Shown: positions 10,891 to 20,092 of the stretch, one piece after another
Layout of the letters: the number at the start of each line of letters is the position of its first letter
Numbering within the stretch: position 1 is the first letter of the stretch
Source of the DNA: Phlebopus portentosus
Taxonomy: Eukaryota; Basidiomycota; Agaricomycetes; Boletales; Boletinellaceae
Assembly (NCBI GenBank): GCA_037892935.1
Contig: JAYXKI010000009.1
Coordinates: forward strand, 682,001-746,000
Reading direction: 5' to 3'
DNA: 64,000 nt
Translations under genes and position numbers: made by a program
The notes under the pieces: model-generated
Told to the model about the DNA's origin: nothing
The model's input: only the letters and a program-made list of their open reading frames with translations
The model's database searches: none

Positions 10891-11319
10891 CCGTTATATC
10901 GTGTCGGATCCTCGAAGGGATCACCTTCGAATCGTCAGCGCTTAGGGGAAGTCCTTCTCTAAGCTTCGTCCCATCGTCTTCCGCCTCCAGGGTTCGAATC
11001 CATCGAGGGATTACCTGTGAGGACATCGATTACCTTTGCACCGCCACCGCCAATCCCCCTTGCTTCGACTTCTCCCGCCTTGCTTCTTCGCCTATCTCCT
11101 TTAATCCAATCCCCCCCCCCTCGCATACATCCAGCAGCCTTCAATCCCATTTCTCCTCCATCCCTTCCGGAACCGCTCCGGAACCCAGATCGACGCATCA
11201 GCGCTTCTCTAGTTTTCCCCCCAAGAGTCACCCTTCTCTTTCCACTCGTTTTAATCTTACCGAACAGCCCCCAAGAACTGTGACACTCCTCAGCTATCAG
11301 ACAGTGCACAGGAGTTTCA

Positions 11320-12193
11320 ATGTTTCCAAAAATGATACAGAATAGGTAAAAGAGAATCGTAAGCACAGCTGAAATTAAGAGAGTCCCATTGTAATCCTAA
11401 TGGAGCAAGTTCAGTGTGATCGGTTGAATGATTTGGTCTGGAAAGGGGTAGGTGGGAATCCTTTTTTTTTTTTTGACACGGGATATTAATATCGTGGTTT
11501 TTATTAATTTGTGTAAGAGGTATTTTCCTCTTTCGATGTATATATTGAGTAGATGGTTGTGAATTAGAATCGAGGAAACAAGTCATGTCGTGCCATTTGA
11601 TGTGAGAATGAACATCTGTTGGAATGAAGGAACCTTCATAGCGAATGAATTCAGTGATCAAGTCGGAGTGTACAGGAGATTGAACTTTCGGATGGAGTGT
11701 TCCACGGTGTCTCCGAAGCGTTATTTCGCTCAAAAGTTGTAGTTCCCTGAATTCTTGCAGAAGATTATTGCTGAGGCCATTGGTTATGCTATGAGTCTGA
11801 AATTTGTCTAGTATTAGCATACCAGAAGCCGATGAGCTACGCAATAAGCAAGTATATATGGCTTGGTGAGATCTGCAATTGTTCAGGTTCTCCCCTGAGA
11901 GCAGAAATCTGTCATCGCGAAGTTAAGGACGACACATACTTGTGATCTGTGAATGTTCTTAATTTGTCCATTGGGAAGCGTACATAAGATTTGCTCAGTC
12001 CTCCTGGGAATTGGAACAACGTTATCCGGTAACCCAGGAATCTGGATGACCTTCGGAGGGTTTGTAAGCTTGACGAAGAGTGTGGAGAGTATATCTTTTG
12101 TTTCAATTCGAATCGAGGTCCAAGCAATCACACGAGCTTCTGTTCCATTTGTGATGCACAACTCAGTTGCTTCATTTCGTTTGATGATGACGG
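11320..12193 (-). pseudogene. Helitron RepHel, middle piece with internal deletion
   Basis: Continues the helicase from the right-hand piece: the frame opens with the residues after GMPV and reads NEATELCITNG, KLTNPPKVIQIPGLP, a late helicase block NFAMTDFCSQGRT, then LNNCRSHQAIYTCLLRSSSASG, EFRELQLL and finally PLGLQWDSLNFSCAYDSLL. Between SQGRT and LNNC (about 11886) some 19 bases are missing compared with the usual PIF1/Helitron motif, so the frame shifts and a stop follows. The element would thus be inactive even without the insertions. The Cys of CAYDSL is the probable nucleophile of the C-terminal peptidase-like domain. Confidence 0.85.
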
Positions 12194-13223
12194 TGAAACT
12201 CCTGTGGACGTTCTGATGCCGGACAGGGAGTGTATAGTTCGAGGGGCTGCCCTAGAATACCTTCAAACGGTCAGCAGAGAATTACACCCGAGCTAAGGGC
12301 ACGAAGGAGTGGAGGGAAATAGGGATAGACAATGGAAGGGCTTGGAGAGAACCGGGGATATGAGGGAAGCGCTCGTGGAGGAATTCCGAGGGTAGGCTTC
12401 TCCCGAGATCGACGGTGGCGGTGCAAAGGCTAAATCGACTCTCCGGCTCAACTGCGAGCTCTGGACTAAAGCCGACTAACCCAAGGCACAAGAACTAAAC
12501 TAACTAAGCTACGCTAGTCGAACCACCAACCCGAACGTGACTAATCGACTGTGCTAACACACTGGTAAGTGACTGCAGCCGATCTCACTCGTAGTCTAAA
12601 GTGTCGGAACGCGGCGTAACGATTCGAAACGCGATACGATGGATGAAGGACAATTGCTGAGTGTGTCGAAATGTGATGCGAGGGATAGAGGTGCGAAACG
12701 ATGATGAAAGGGGACTGAGGGAATCGAAGGATATGTGTGGGACGATGGAACCGACCGTTTCCGATCGAAACGATGCGGAATAGCACCGGGCTGGTCTTGA
12801 GGAAGCGGAGAGTGGAAAGTCAGGAGGAAAGGGGTGATATGGTGTCCTTTCCCGACGACAATGGAGAGGAGAAGGTGTTGCGAGACCAATTGCGAGCGGC
12901 ACGCAGAGTAACTGGGTTACGAGCGAAACCGGGCGAAACGGATCGAAACACGTGAGGGGGTCTTGTTTCGGGTGAGAGGAGATAGAGAAGCCTTTATACG
13001 ATGACGGCGAACTATACGAACGCACGAACGGCTCTACTGCGAAGAGAGATCACCGATCGACTGTACAGAACACGAAATGTCGTATATTAGACTATAGAGA
13101 CGAGAGAGTCCACTACGAACAAGTAGACTAGAGGTCGAGAGGCTTTGAGACGATGTGAGAACTGCAAGCTAAGCTCCCCACTCAGCTCCGACTCAGCTGT
13201 CCTCTACTACGAGAGTCGTGCTA

Positions 13224-13231
13224 TATTTATA
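13224..13231 (-). promoter_or_regulatory. LTR TATA box (3' LTR copy)
   Basis: TATAAATA on the minus strand, about 590 bases from the LTR 5' end. In this 3' copy it points out of the element into the Helitron fragment. Confidence 0.6.
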
Positions 13232-13728
13232 CTAAACGTCCAAGACTGAGCCTCCCGGCGGTCAGAGAACCTACGTCATAAAGAAAAAGGAACGCATAAT
13301 ACTATCTACAAAGGAGAGGAGCGCATAGGAATGGTTTAAGGGACACATAGGTCAAAAGAAACAATACTAAGCATGTCTGGAACGAGAGCATAATGGATTA
13401 AAGGGGACGCATATAGAAAGGTCAGAAAATGTGCGGAACCTTCGGAACCGGGTCTCTTTGAGCGGAACGAAGCGGAACTCGGGGAAACGACTCGGAAGGG
13501 CTCTGGCTAGCCTGACAAAGTAAGTCTGCGATGTTTAACAAAGGAGAGGGACTGAGGACGAGGTTGCAGGGTCAAATCTCTTTGTCTGGAATGCGGATCC
13601 GAGGTCCGGAGACTTGTGATCGACGCGTGCAAACTCGATGCCATGATTCTCCCGTCTTGATGGCCGATCAAAGAACGGTGCACGTGCCATCTGGACTATG
13701 GCGTTCTTGCTAAGTTCACTCGTTCGAG

Positions 13729-13784
13729 CGAAACCAGTCGAAACCGAGCGAAACCAGCCGGAACACCGCGGAACTGGTCGTAAC
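13729..13784 (+). repeat. Six-unit CGNAAC array, 10-base phase
   Basis: Hexamers start at 13729, 13739, 13749, 13759, 13769 and 13779 (CGAAAC three times, CGGAAC twice, CGTAAC once), each separated by 4 variable bases. The same array recurs at 24141-24196 in the other LTR. It lies 165 bases upstream of the start codon of the antisense gene and within 95 bases of the LTR border. Confidence 0.9.
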
Positions 13785-13949
13785 GACTCCGTACGTTCCC
13801 AAGCTTCAGACTTACTCTTCATCTCCCGGGTTCCTGAAATAGTGACCGTCCGCGGTCACTCCCATCTCAATCCGACGCGTGGGAGTTTCGAAGCATAACG
13901 CGTCGCGTCCAAATTTTCTTCCGCTGTCATCTCTTCTTCATTCTCCAAC

Positions 13950-16223
13950 ATGTTCACTTCCGAAGAAATCGTCGCGCTCTTGGGACCCATCAACTCCGAT
14001 GATGACTGGAAGGCAGCGGTCGCGAAATTCGAGGCAGACGTCGCCTTGGCCAGGTCGGAAATGGATGAACTAGACCATGGCGTCACAACGGTAATTCTGC
14101 CGGATAAGACAAAACCGGTCGAATGGATCGCGCCTACAGGTTCGATGACGGTTCGGTGGTTGACGAATCCGGTGATGGAATCTTTGATGGATGGGTGGAA
14201 GGCAACCACGGTGCGTAAACCGCGCACTCTAATCAAGAATTTTTGTTAACGAAATTCGACAGGCACGGAAGGAAGCGTTGGAGCAAGTCCGTCCCAAAGG
14301 AACGAAAGAAGTCTGGTCGGAGACGGCGTACTCCAACTACTGCGACACGGACGCTCTCCTACGGACGCTGTACTACGATCGACGGGAATTTTACGCCAGG
14401 ATGGAGACCAAACGACGAGCTTTCTTCCGCAGACGCAGGGTTCCATTCCATCCTGCCTCGTTCGATTCGACTCGTGGGTTCTTCTTGGGCGAATCGTTCC
14501 CTCCAATGTTCCCGAAACCGCGCCCTGACATCGAAAAGGCTCTCGAGAACGTGAGAATGGAGAGCTCCAAGTTCCAACAATCGGCGAGGTTCACCGGCAA
14601 CACGGACTACACGCGAGACGAAGCTGTCCGGAGTCACGTAGGTACTTCTTCTTGTCTATCATCTCCATCTAATCCTTCCTACAGCAAGCGTTCGAATATT
14701 GGGAGGACATCGAGCAACGACACCTTCGTGCAGGGCACATCCTTCGCATCGACAAGGTGAAATTGAGAACGGTCCGGCTCCTCTGGGAATACTACGGCTA
14801 TTCCATCCTTCGTCGTCGGCTCTTTCAACTCGTTCGTGCTCAGGAATCCGAAACGCAACAACAACAACAGCAACAACAACGATCTCAACAAGTGCTGTCT
14901 GAACCTTCTCAACCGCAACAACAACAGCAGCAACAACCAATGCTGCCTGAACCATTTCCTTCGCAACAACAACAACAGCAGCAACATCAAATGCTGCCTC
15001 AGGACGTCGATAGTCCAATGGAGGTTGATTCTGCTCCTCTCCAGGTCGAAACTGGCGAAACGATTGAGGACGGAGAGGTCGCGGAACCGGTCGAAACGCT
15101 TGAAACCGGAGCGGAACGTTTGGAAGGGGCTAGCCGTTCTACACCCTTAACCTCACTCGAACCTACAATGCTCGAGATTGAGCTTCGCGAGAGTGAAAGA
15201 CGAGAAGAAGAAGAACGCGCTGCTCAACGCGCCGAAATCTCCCGGATGGCTGCCGAAATCGAGGCCAACATGCGACGACGGCTGGATGCAGGGACTCGCC
15301 GCGTTCGTGGTGTTCGGCAAGTGGTGGACTCGGACGAGGAGACTCCTGCGATTCAGGAAAGTCCTGAGAGTCCTCCTCCTGGTCATCGGGGAGAAGACTC
15401 CGTTGTCATGAGTCCAGGCGACGGAGGAATGGATATCGGTGATGTGGGAATGGAGGCGAATGAGCCGTTTGAGGCGGACGCAAGCCTTGAAGAGATTCAG
15501 GCTCTCAATACCGCGAGCAACAACAACAACAGCAACAACAACAACAATAGCGGTACTGCTGCTGTTCCGCGCGAAACTGTCGAAACGCGAGCGAGACGCG
15601 TTTCTCCGGTACGACGAGCGTCTTCTCAACCTGAGGCTGGTCCTTCTAGGATTCCGGCTAATGGTGGTGGTTCTGGTGGTGACGACAACGATAATGACGA
15701 CGACGACGATGGTGACGAACGATTGGGCGATGGGCGCGTTCGTCATCGGGTTCCGTGCGACCAGTGCCAGAAGCGTGGCCGTGATTGCGTGGGTCTTCCG
15801 CAGAGGACCTGCGCTCCGTGCTTGAAGCAGGCGAAGGGCTGTAGTCTAGCCACGAAGGGCAGGGCTGTAGCCGCAAAGCGTAAGGCAGCTCGGGAGGCGC
15901 GCGATCGGGAAGCAAAACGCCGGAAAGTCACGGCTCTGGCGGCCAGATCGGTGGGTGGTCGCGTCGAGCATGAAGCTCTGCAGCGGGAGGTCGGGGAATC
16001 CGAGCTGCAGTTCGTGCTGGCGCGGATGGATCACCGGGACAAGGTCCTGTCCCGGATGCTGAACGAATTCAGCGTCCTCGTAGCGCAGGCGCACGCGGAT
16101 CGTCGTCTGCTGCTCGAGTTGGCTGGGGTGAAGACGGGGGAAGGTGAAGACGAGGAAGAGGAAGATAGAGGGGAAGTGGAGAGGGTTCGTCAGTCGAAGG
16201 GGAAAGGTAGGGCTCGGGAATAG
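13950..16223 (+). CDS. Antisense Zn2Cys6 protein encoded by the Gypsy element
   Basis: Three exons, all phase 0: 13950-14210, 14263-14637 and 14685-16223, giving 724 residues. Introns of 52 and 47 bases have GTGCGT and GTAGGT donors and ACAG acceptors. Exons 1 and 2 encode a folded-looking region (residues ~1-245, WLTNPVMESLMDGWK, RLLWEYYGYSILRRR). Then come polyQ tracts, an acidic low-complexity linker and polyN. At residues 570-598 lies a cluster with spacing C-x2-C-x6-C-x7-C-x2-C-x6-C, the Zn2Cys6 (Gal4-type) pattern. It is followed by a very basic nuclear-localisation-like stretch (AKRKAAREARDREAKRRK), a helical segment and an acidic tail. The family is known for binding CGG-type sites. 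The gene is convergent with pol and starts 128 bases inside the 3' LTR. A regulatory role is inferred, not shown. Confidence 0.85.
14857..14990 (+). repeat. CAA/CAG microsatellites encoding polyQ
   Basis: Three runs of CAA/CAG codons within exon 3 of the antisense gene, separated by near-repeats encoding (M/V)LxEPxxxQQQ. A further CAA/AAC run at 15517-15547 encodes polyN. The repeated inter-tract sequence suggests growth by slippage of a larger unit. Confidence 0.8.
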
Positions 16224-16670
16224 AGTATAATCGTCGTGTATGCTCTATGTCCTGGTCGGACTTTTGTAAAATAGAAAAAGAAAAGGACAAAAGAAAAAGA
16301 AAAATAACTTGTACTGTACATAGTTGTTTTTATAGTTAATTTATACGATTTTGTTTCGGTTTTTTGTGAATTTTCGTGTGATCGAGCGAGACTGAGTGAT
16401 GACTAGAAGAATAGATCAAAGAATTCAAGGAATAGGATGAAAGGAAACTGATACGAAGTGGATTGAGGCGTTTCGCCGTCGTTCCGCTGTTTTGAACGGC
16501 GAAACCGTGCGGAACTGCGTATTAAGTAAAAGTACACGCGTTAGATCCTATAGTGGATCACGCTAGCAGAGACGAAACTATAGAAGGAGAATTGGAAGAT
16601 TAGAATTGATCAGAGGAGAGAGAGAGAATCAGAATTAAGTAAGGAGCATATATGAAGGGAAATGAATGAT
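16224..16670. other. Gap between the antisense gene and pol
   Basis: About 450 bases separate the convergent stop codons. It has AT-rich terminator-like sequence on the left and another cluster of the hexamer: GTTTCG 16471, GTTCCG 16482, CGAAAC 16501 and CGGAAC 16511. No gene. Confidence 0.6.
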
Positions 16671-19600
16671 TTAATCGGAAATTTGGGACTCATCGTCAGG
16701 GAATTTCTCTGGCGAATCTTCTATTTCGGGTATGTCATCATCTTCGTCCGATCCAATGAGCTTGGTCACCGGAACAGTCAAATGCGAACGCGGGAAGTAC
16801 GGAACCAGGCGAAACGCTGCTATTCGGAGTTTCGAAACCGCTCCATCGAGTTCGGCGACGATATACGAACCGCCTTGGGTGCGTCGAACTACCACGTAGG
16901 GGCCTAAATAGCGGGGTTTCGTTTTACGATTGAGTTCCATCTTGATACGCGTGTTTCGCAAGAGTACGAGGCTTCCCGGCTGAAAGTCGTAGTCCTTGAT
17001 TCTATGCTTCTCCACCTCGGCGAACTGCTTCGCGTATGCATGCCTTGCATTCATGACGAGTTTCGCAACGCGATCCAACTCTTCTGGACGTTTCTGGAGT
17101 TGTTTCGCACGTATTACGATGAGTTCCGACGTCGTAATTGGCGAATCGAGCGGCGGTGCTAGGTATGTTGCTTCTGCGAGGTCGAAAGGCAAAACTGCTT
17201 CGACTCCATGGGCCATGTAATACGGGGACATTCCTGTTGCTCTGTTGATCGTGATTCTTTCTGCCCAAAATACCGAGTCAGCGTGATCACTCCAACGCTT
17301 GTCATTACCGTCTGCAGCTTTAATCAAGGCTTCCTGTACGTCGAAATGTCTGCGTTCGACTAATCCATTTGCGCGTGAGTTGTATGACGAAATCCGAATG
17401 TGGTTGATGTGATACCGCGTCTTCAAGTAATCTAGCGCGGCGACGAATGGTGTTCCGTTATCTGTAACGATTTCGGGGCATGCTCCATATCGACACAAAA
17501 GGTTCTGAAAGATAAACTGGCCTACGGTCTTACCAGTTTCTTCTCGAAGAAGTCTAAATTCGGGATACGCGGTTAACGAACAACGCGCATGCACGATATA
17601 CCGGAATCCACTCGATTTCGGCATAACCTTCGAGTCAATATGGATGCGTTGAAAAAGAGGGGCTACCTCCGGTACGTTTGGCGGGATAAGAATATTCTTC
17701 GTCTGGCGTATCTGGCACTCATGACAGGTGCGCACGAAATACTTTACGTCCTGTCCTAATGACGGCCACCAAAATCTCTCCAGCAGTCGCATTCGAGTGC
17801 AGAAAATTCCTTTGTGTCCTAGATCGTCGTGAGCTTGCTTGACTAGGTCCCACCTGCGTTTCGCTTCTATTACGACTTGGTGCCGGCCGTTTCGCGCCTT
17901 TCTCCACAGACGGCCTCCCTTAACGAAGAAGTCAGCTGCGTACCTGATTAGCTTTGCATAGCCACTATCGCTAAGATTGTCTGGGCGTGTGAGATGCGTG
18001 ATTAGCTTCGTGACGTCATCTAAGCGGCTATCCTTCCTTTTCGCGGATTCCGTAGAAGGAAATAGGTTCTCGGTCGCTGTTTCGCTAGGTGTTCCGCTCT
18101 GTTGCGCTACTTGGTATGTCGAAACCGGCTCTTCTATCGCGAAACCGTACGTTTCGTCTACCCAGTCTTCGTACGTTTCATCCGGAGGGGGGTCTTCTTC
18201 GGCTGCTCTTCGTCTGGATAATCCATCGGTACATCGGAAATCGGCTGCTGGGATGTGTCTGAGCTTGAAACTGAAGAGAAGGATACCTGCGATCCATCTG
18301 TTAATGGTCGCATTGGGCTGCAGGTCGGGATTGTTGATCATCCCCTTGATGTATGCTGCGTCCATTTCGACTACTAGATTCTGGACTCCGATGAGATACA
18401 GTCGCATCGCGTGCAATGCTCGAAATAAGCCGTATAACTCGATTTTCGGCTGTGAATACGATGCCTGGGTCTGATTCCAGTTAATAGAGCCGAAACAATT
18501 GATCCTTCGCCTTCCATCCGAGTGCTCTTGTCCTAAATACCAACCAACTCCAATAATAGACGAGTCTACCGCCAATATTACTTCGTTATCCGATGCGTAG
18601 TCAATTGCGCACAGCGCGGGGCAAAGAATAACGGCTTGCTTTAGTTCGTCCATTGCGTTCTGTTCTTCGTCTGTCCACGCGAAAATCTGGTTCTTCCTTG
18701 TCATGCGGTACAACGGGCGAGCGAGTTTCGAATAATCCCTGACGAAAATCCGAAGGACTCCTACCGTTCCCAGAAATCCTCTGACTTCGGTCAGCGTTCT
18801 ACATGGCGGCCAATCTCGTATCTTCTGTACTTTCGAATCGTCTGGCTCGCGTCCCTGGTACGTCAACTTGTGTCCAACGAATACGGCTGACTCCACACAC
18901 GGAACCAACTTCTTTCCTGAAAACGTTCCTCCTACGGCCTTCATTCGCTGCAAAATTCTGTTCACATCGCATATATGCTCATACACGAAACGACGAATCT
19001 CGGAGTTTCCCGGTATGGTCTCGTACGAACCGTCTGGTAGCTCGTATCGCGATTTCGGACCTAAACCGGGCGCATCGTCTGCGAAAGGGTTCGTAACGTG
19101 CGGAATCTCGTCCTGAAGGATAAAGGCCACGTCGTTATGCATAATCTGCAAGGAATTGGTGTATCCCATTGGTAGAACCGTCATTCGAAATGTTCCCAAG
19201 GGTGTCTGGAACGTAGTAAGATCTCGAGATTGTTCGTCCAGTTTTCTTTGGTCGAATGCCACGAATAAATCCAACTCCGTGTAACAAGCTCGTCCACCAC
19301 TGCTCTCCGCGATCGTTTCGACGTTCGGTGGTACTGCTGAGTCCTTGACCGTAACCGCATTAAGATCCTGCAAGTCGATAATGGATCGTAACGTTTCCTT
19401 GTCTTTCTTTACCAAGCAAAACCATCTAGATCGATACGACGAATTCGATGGTTCAATAACCCCGTTGCGAATCTTCTCTCGAATAAGTTCGAGGGCCTTG
19501 TCATGAATTCCCGGGGGAATCGGAATGCTCTTGTGCTGCCACGGTATATGCGGTATCGTGGGAATGCGTATCGGGTCGAAATACGTCGGATCGAGTGTTC

Positions 19601-20054
19601 CGCGTTCGGATTCGGTCCATGCTAATGCTTCTTCCTGCAACATAATTAGATTCTTCACTAACAACCTCTCCGCCGGCCACAGAAAGGTATTCTCGTCGAT
19701 CTTCAGTGCTTCCATCCTTTCGGCGGTTACACGACCCGTGGGTTCGAACTGCTTCGGTACAACTGGCATCTCGGGCATCCCTCTCAACGGATCCGGATGC
19801 TGCCTTCGAACAATCCGGTACTCTTCTGGAAGGACTCCCGGGATCGGCCTGACTTTCTGCGCTACTCGTTTGTAAGCCATTACTGCCGCGTCTTCTTCTT
19901 CTGGGGTTTCTAAAACACATGAACGATATGACCGTTCTTCTTTGTCAGTAGTATAGCAATTTTTGTTTAATAAATAAGGCAATCGTTGGTTGAAAAGAGA
20001 TGGGATCATGTGTGAGATAAATTCGAAATCATAAGAAAATACCTGAACCGGCAA
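16671..20054 (-). CDS. pol: Gypsy Pol: reverse transcriptase, RNase H, integrase
   Basis: About 1,120 residues. The reverse transcriptase begins near residue 190 (IRNGVIEPSNSSYRSRWFC), with LPMGYTNS and the catalytic block NPFADDAPG, which is FADD where most Gypsy enzymes have YxDD. RNase H follows (VDSSIIGVGWYLG, QPKIELYGLFRAL, DGLSRR). The integrase has an HHCC finger (HDDLGHKG...CHECQIRQ) and the DDE residues in IHIDSK, IVTDNG and GLVERR. A GPY/F-type module (RYLGPYVVV) comes after. No chromodomain is evident. The frame is open but its first in-frame codon is TTG. A 65 base intron (20107 down to 20043, GT...CAG, phase 0) would fuse gag to pol as GFPQ-VFSYDF. There are no internal stops, so the enzyme may be functional. 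Confidence 0.93.
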   Translation of the reverse strand: MPVQVFSYDFEFISHMIPSLFNQRLPYLLNKNCYTTDKEERSYRSCVLETPEEEDAAVMAYKRVAQKVRPIPGVLPEEYRIVRRQHPDPLRGMPEMPVVPKQFEPTGRVTAERMEALKIDENTFLWPAERLLVKNLIMLQEEALAWTESERGTLDPTYFDPIRIPTIPHIPWQHKSIPIPPGIHDKALELIREKIRNGVIEPSNSSYRSRWFCLVKKDKETLRSIIDLQDLNAVTVKDSAVPPNVETIAESSGGRACYTELDLFVAFDQRKLDEQSRDLTTFQTPLGTFRMTVLPMGYTNSLQIMHNDVAFILQDEIPHVTNPFADDAPGLGPKSRYELPDGSYETIPGNSEIRRFVYEHICDVNRILQRMKAVGGTFSGKKLVPCVESAVFVGHKLTYQGREPDDSKVQKIRDWPPCRTLTEVRGFLGTVGVLRIFVRDYSKLARPLYRMTRKNQIFAWTDEEQNAMDELKQAVILCPALCAIDYASDNEVILAVDSSIIGVGWYLGQEHSDGRRRINCFGSINWNQTQASYSQPKIELYGLFRALHAMRLYLIGVQNLVVEMDAAYIKGMINNPDLQPNATINRWIAGILLFSFKLRHIPAADFRCTDGLSRRRAAEEDPPPDETYEDWVDETYGFAIEEPVSTYQVAQQSGTPSETATENLFPSTESAKRKDSRLDDVTKLITHLTRPDNLSDSGYAKLIRYAADFFVKGGRLWRKARNGRHQVVIEAKRRWDLVKQAHDDLGHKGIFCTRMRLLERFWWPSLGQDVKYFVRTCHECQIRQTKNILIPPNVPEVAPLFQRIHIDSKVMPKSSGFRYIVHARCSLTAYPEFRLLREETGKTVGQFIFQNLLCRYGACPEIVTDNGTPFVAALDYLKTRYHINHIRISSYNSRANGLVERRHFDVQEALIKAADGNDKRWSDHADSVFWAERITINRATGMSPYYMAHGVEAVLPFDLAEATYLAPPLDSPITTSELIVIRAKQLQKRPEELDRVAKLVMNARHAYAKQFAEVEKHRIKDYDFQPGSLVLLRNTRIKMELNRKTKPRYLGPYVVVRRTQGGSYIVAELDGAVSKLRIAAFRLVPYFPRSHLTVPVTKLIGSDEDDDIPEIEDSPEKFPDDESQISD

Positions 20055-20092
20055 TTGGTTACTACCATTTTTGTCTCGCCGATTTCTCTCAA

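Larger units (their letters stand above)
9976..11319 (+). repeat. Solo LTR of a Ty3/Gypsy family
   Basis: A 1,344 base LTR that begins TG (TGTAAGAAGC) and ends CA (GGAGTTTCA), flanked on both sides by ATGT (9972-9975 and 11320-11323), a 4-base target duplication. Its 3' end is a diverged copy of the 3' end of the LTRs at 12194 and 22606 (shared GAAACTCCTGTG in inverse sense, then GGAGTGT and GGGGGCTG blocks), and it lies in the opposite orientation. A TATA box is at 10516. It has the same CGNAAC phased array as its larger relative (10855-10890). No internal region remains, so it is the product of LTR-LTR recombination. It interrupts the Helitron gene between FWKH and ERSK. Confidence 0.88.
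12194..13821 (-). repeat. 3' LTR of the Gypsy element
   Basis: 1,628 bases, the partner of 22606-24233 at an offset of 10,412. Five differences were seen between the copies, all transitions (12570 T/C, 12893 C/T, 13323 G/A, 13530 G/A, 13643 A/G; this copy first). It contains CGNAAC arrays at 12605-12630, 12924-12949, 13434-13488 and 13729-13784. Several short open frames inside it repeat in both LTRs and are not genes. Confidence 0.93.

Noticed and set aside
10959..11366. 135-codon minus frame and its plus-strand Pro-rich partner
   Set aside because: Lies inside the solo LTR; no protein character beyond base composition.
12585..13025. 146-codon and overlapping frames repeated at 22997-23437
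   Set aside because: Identical frames occur in both LTRs because the LTRs are identical; composition follows the CGNAAC arrays, not a protein family.
15153..15746. 197-codon minus-strand frame opposite the antisense gene
   Set aside because: Reverse-strand shadow of low-complexity polyN/acidic coding sequence.
13879..16223. Idea that the antisense gene is an ordinary host gene outside the transposon
   Set aside because: It lies between the two LTRs, inside borders fixed by the ACGG duplication, and shares the element's hexamer clusters; host origin by capture remains possible.
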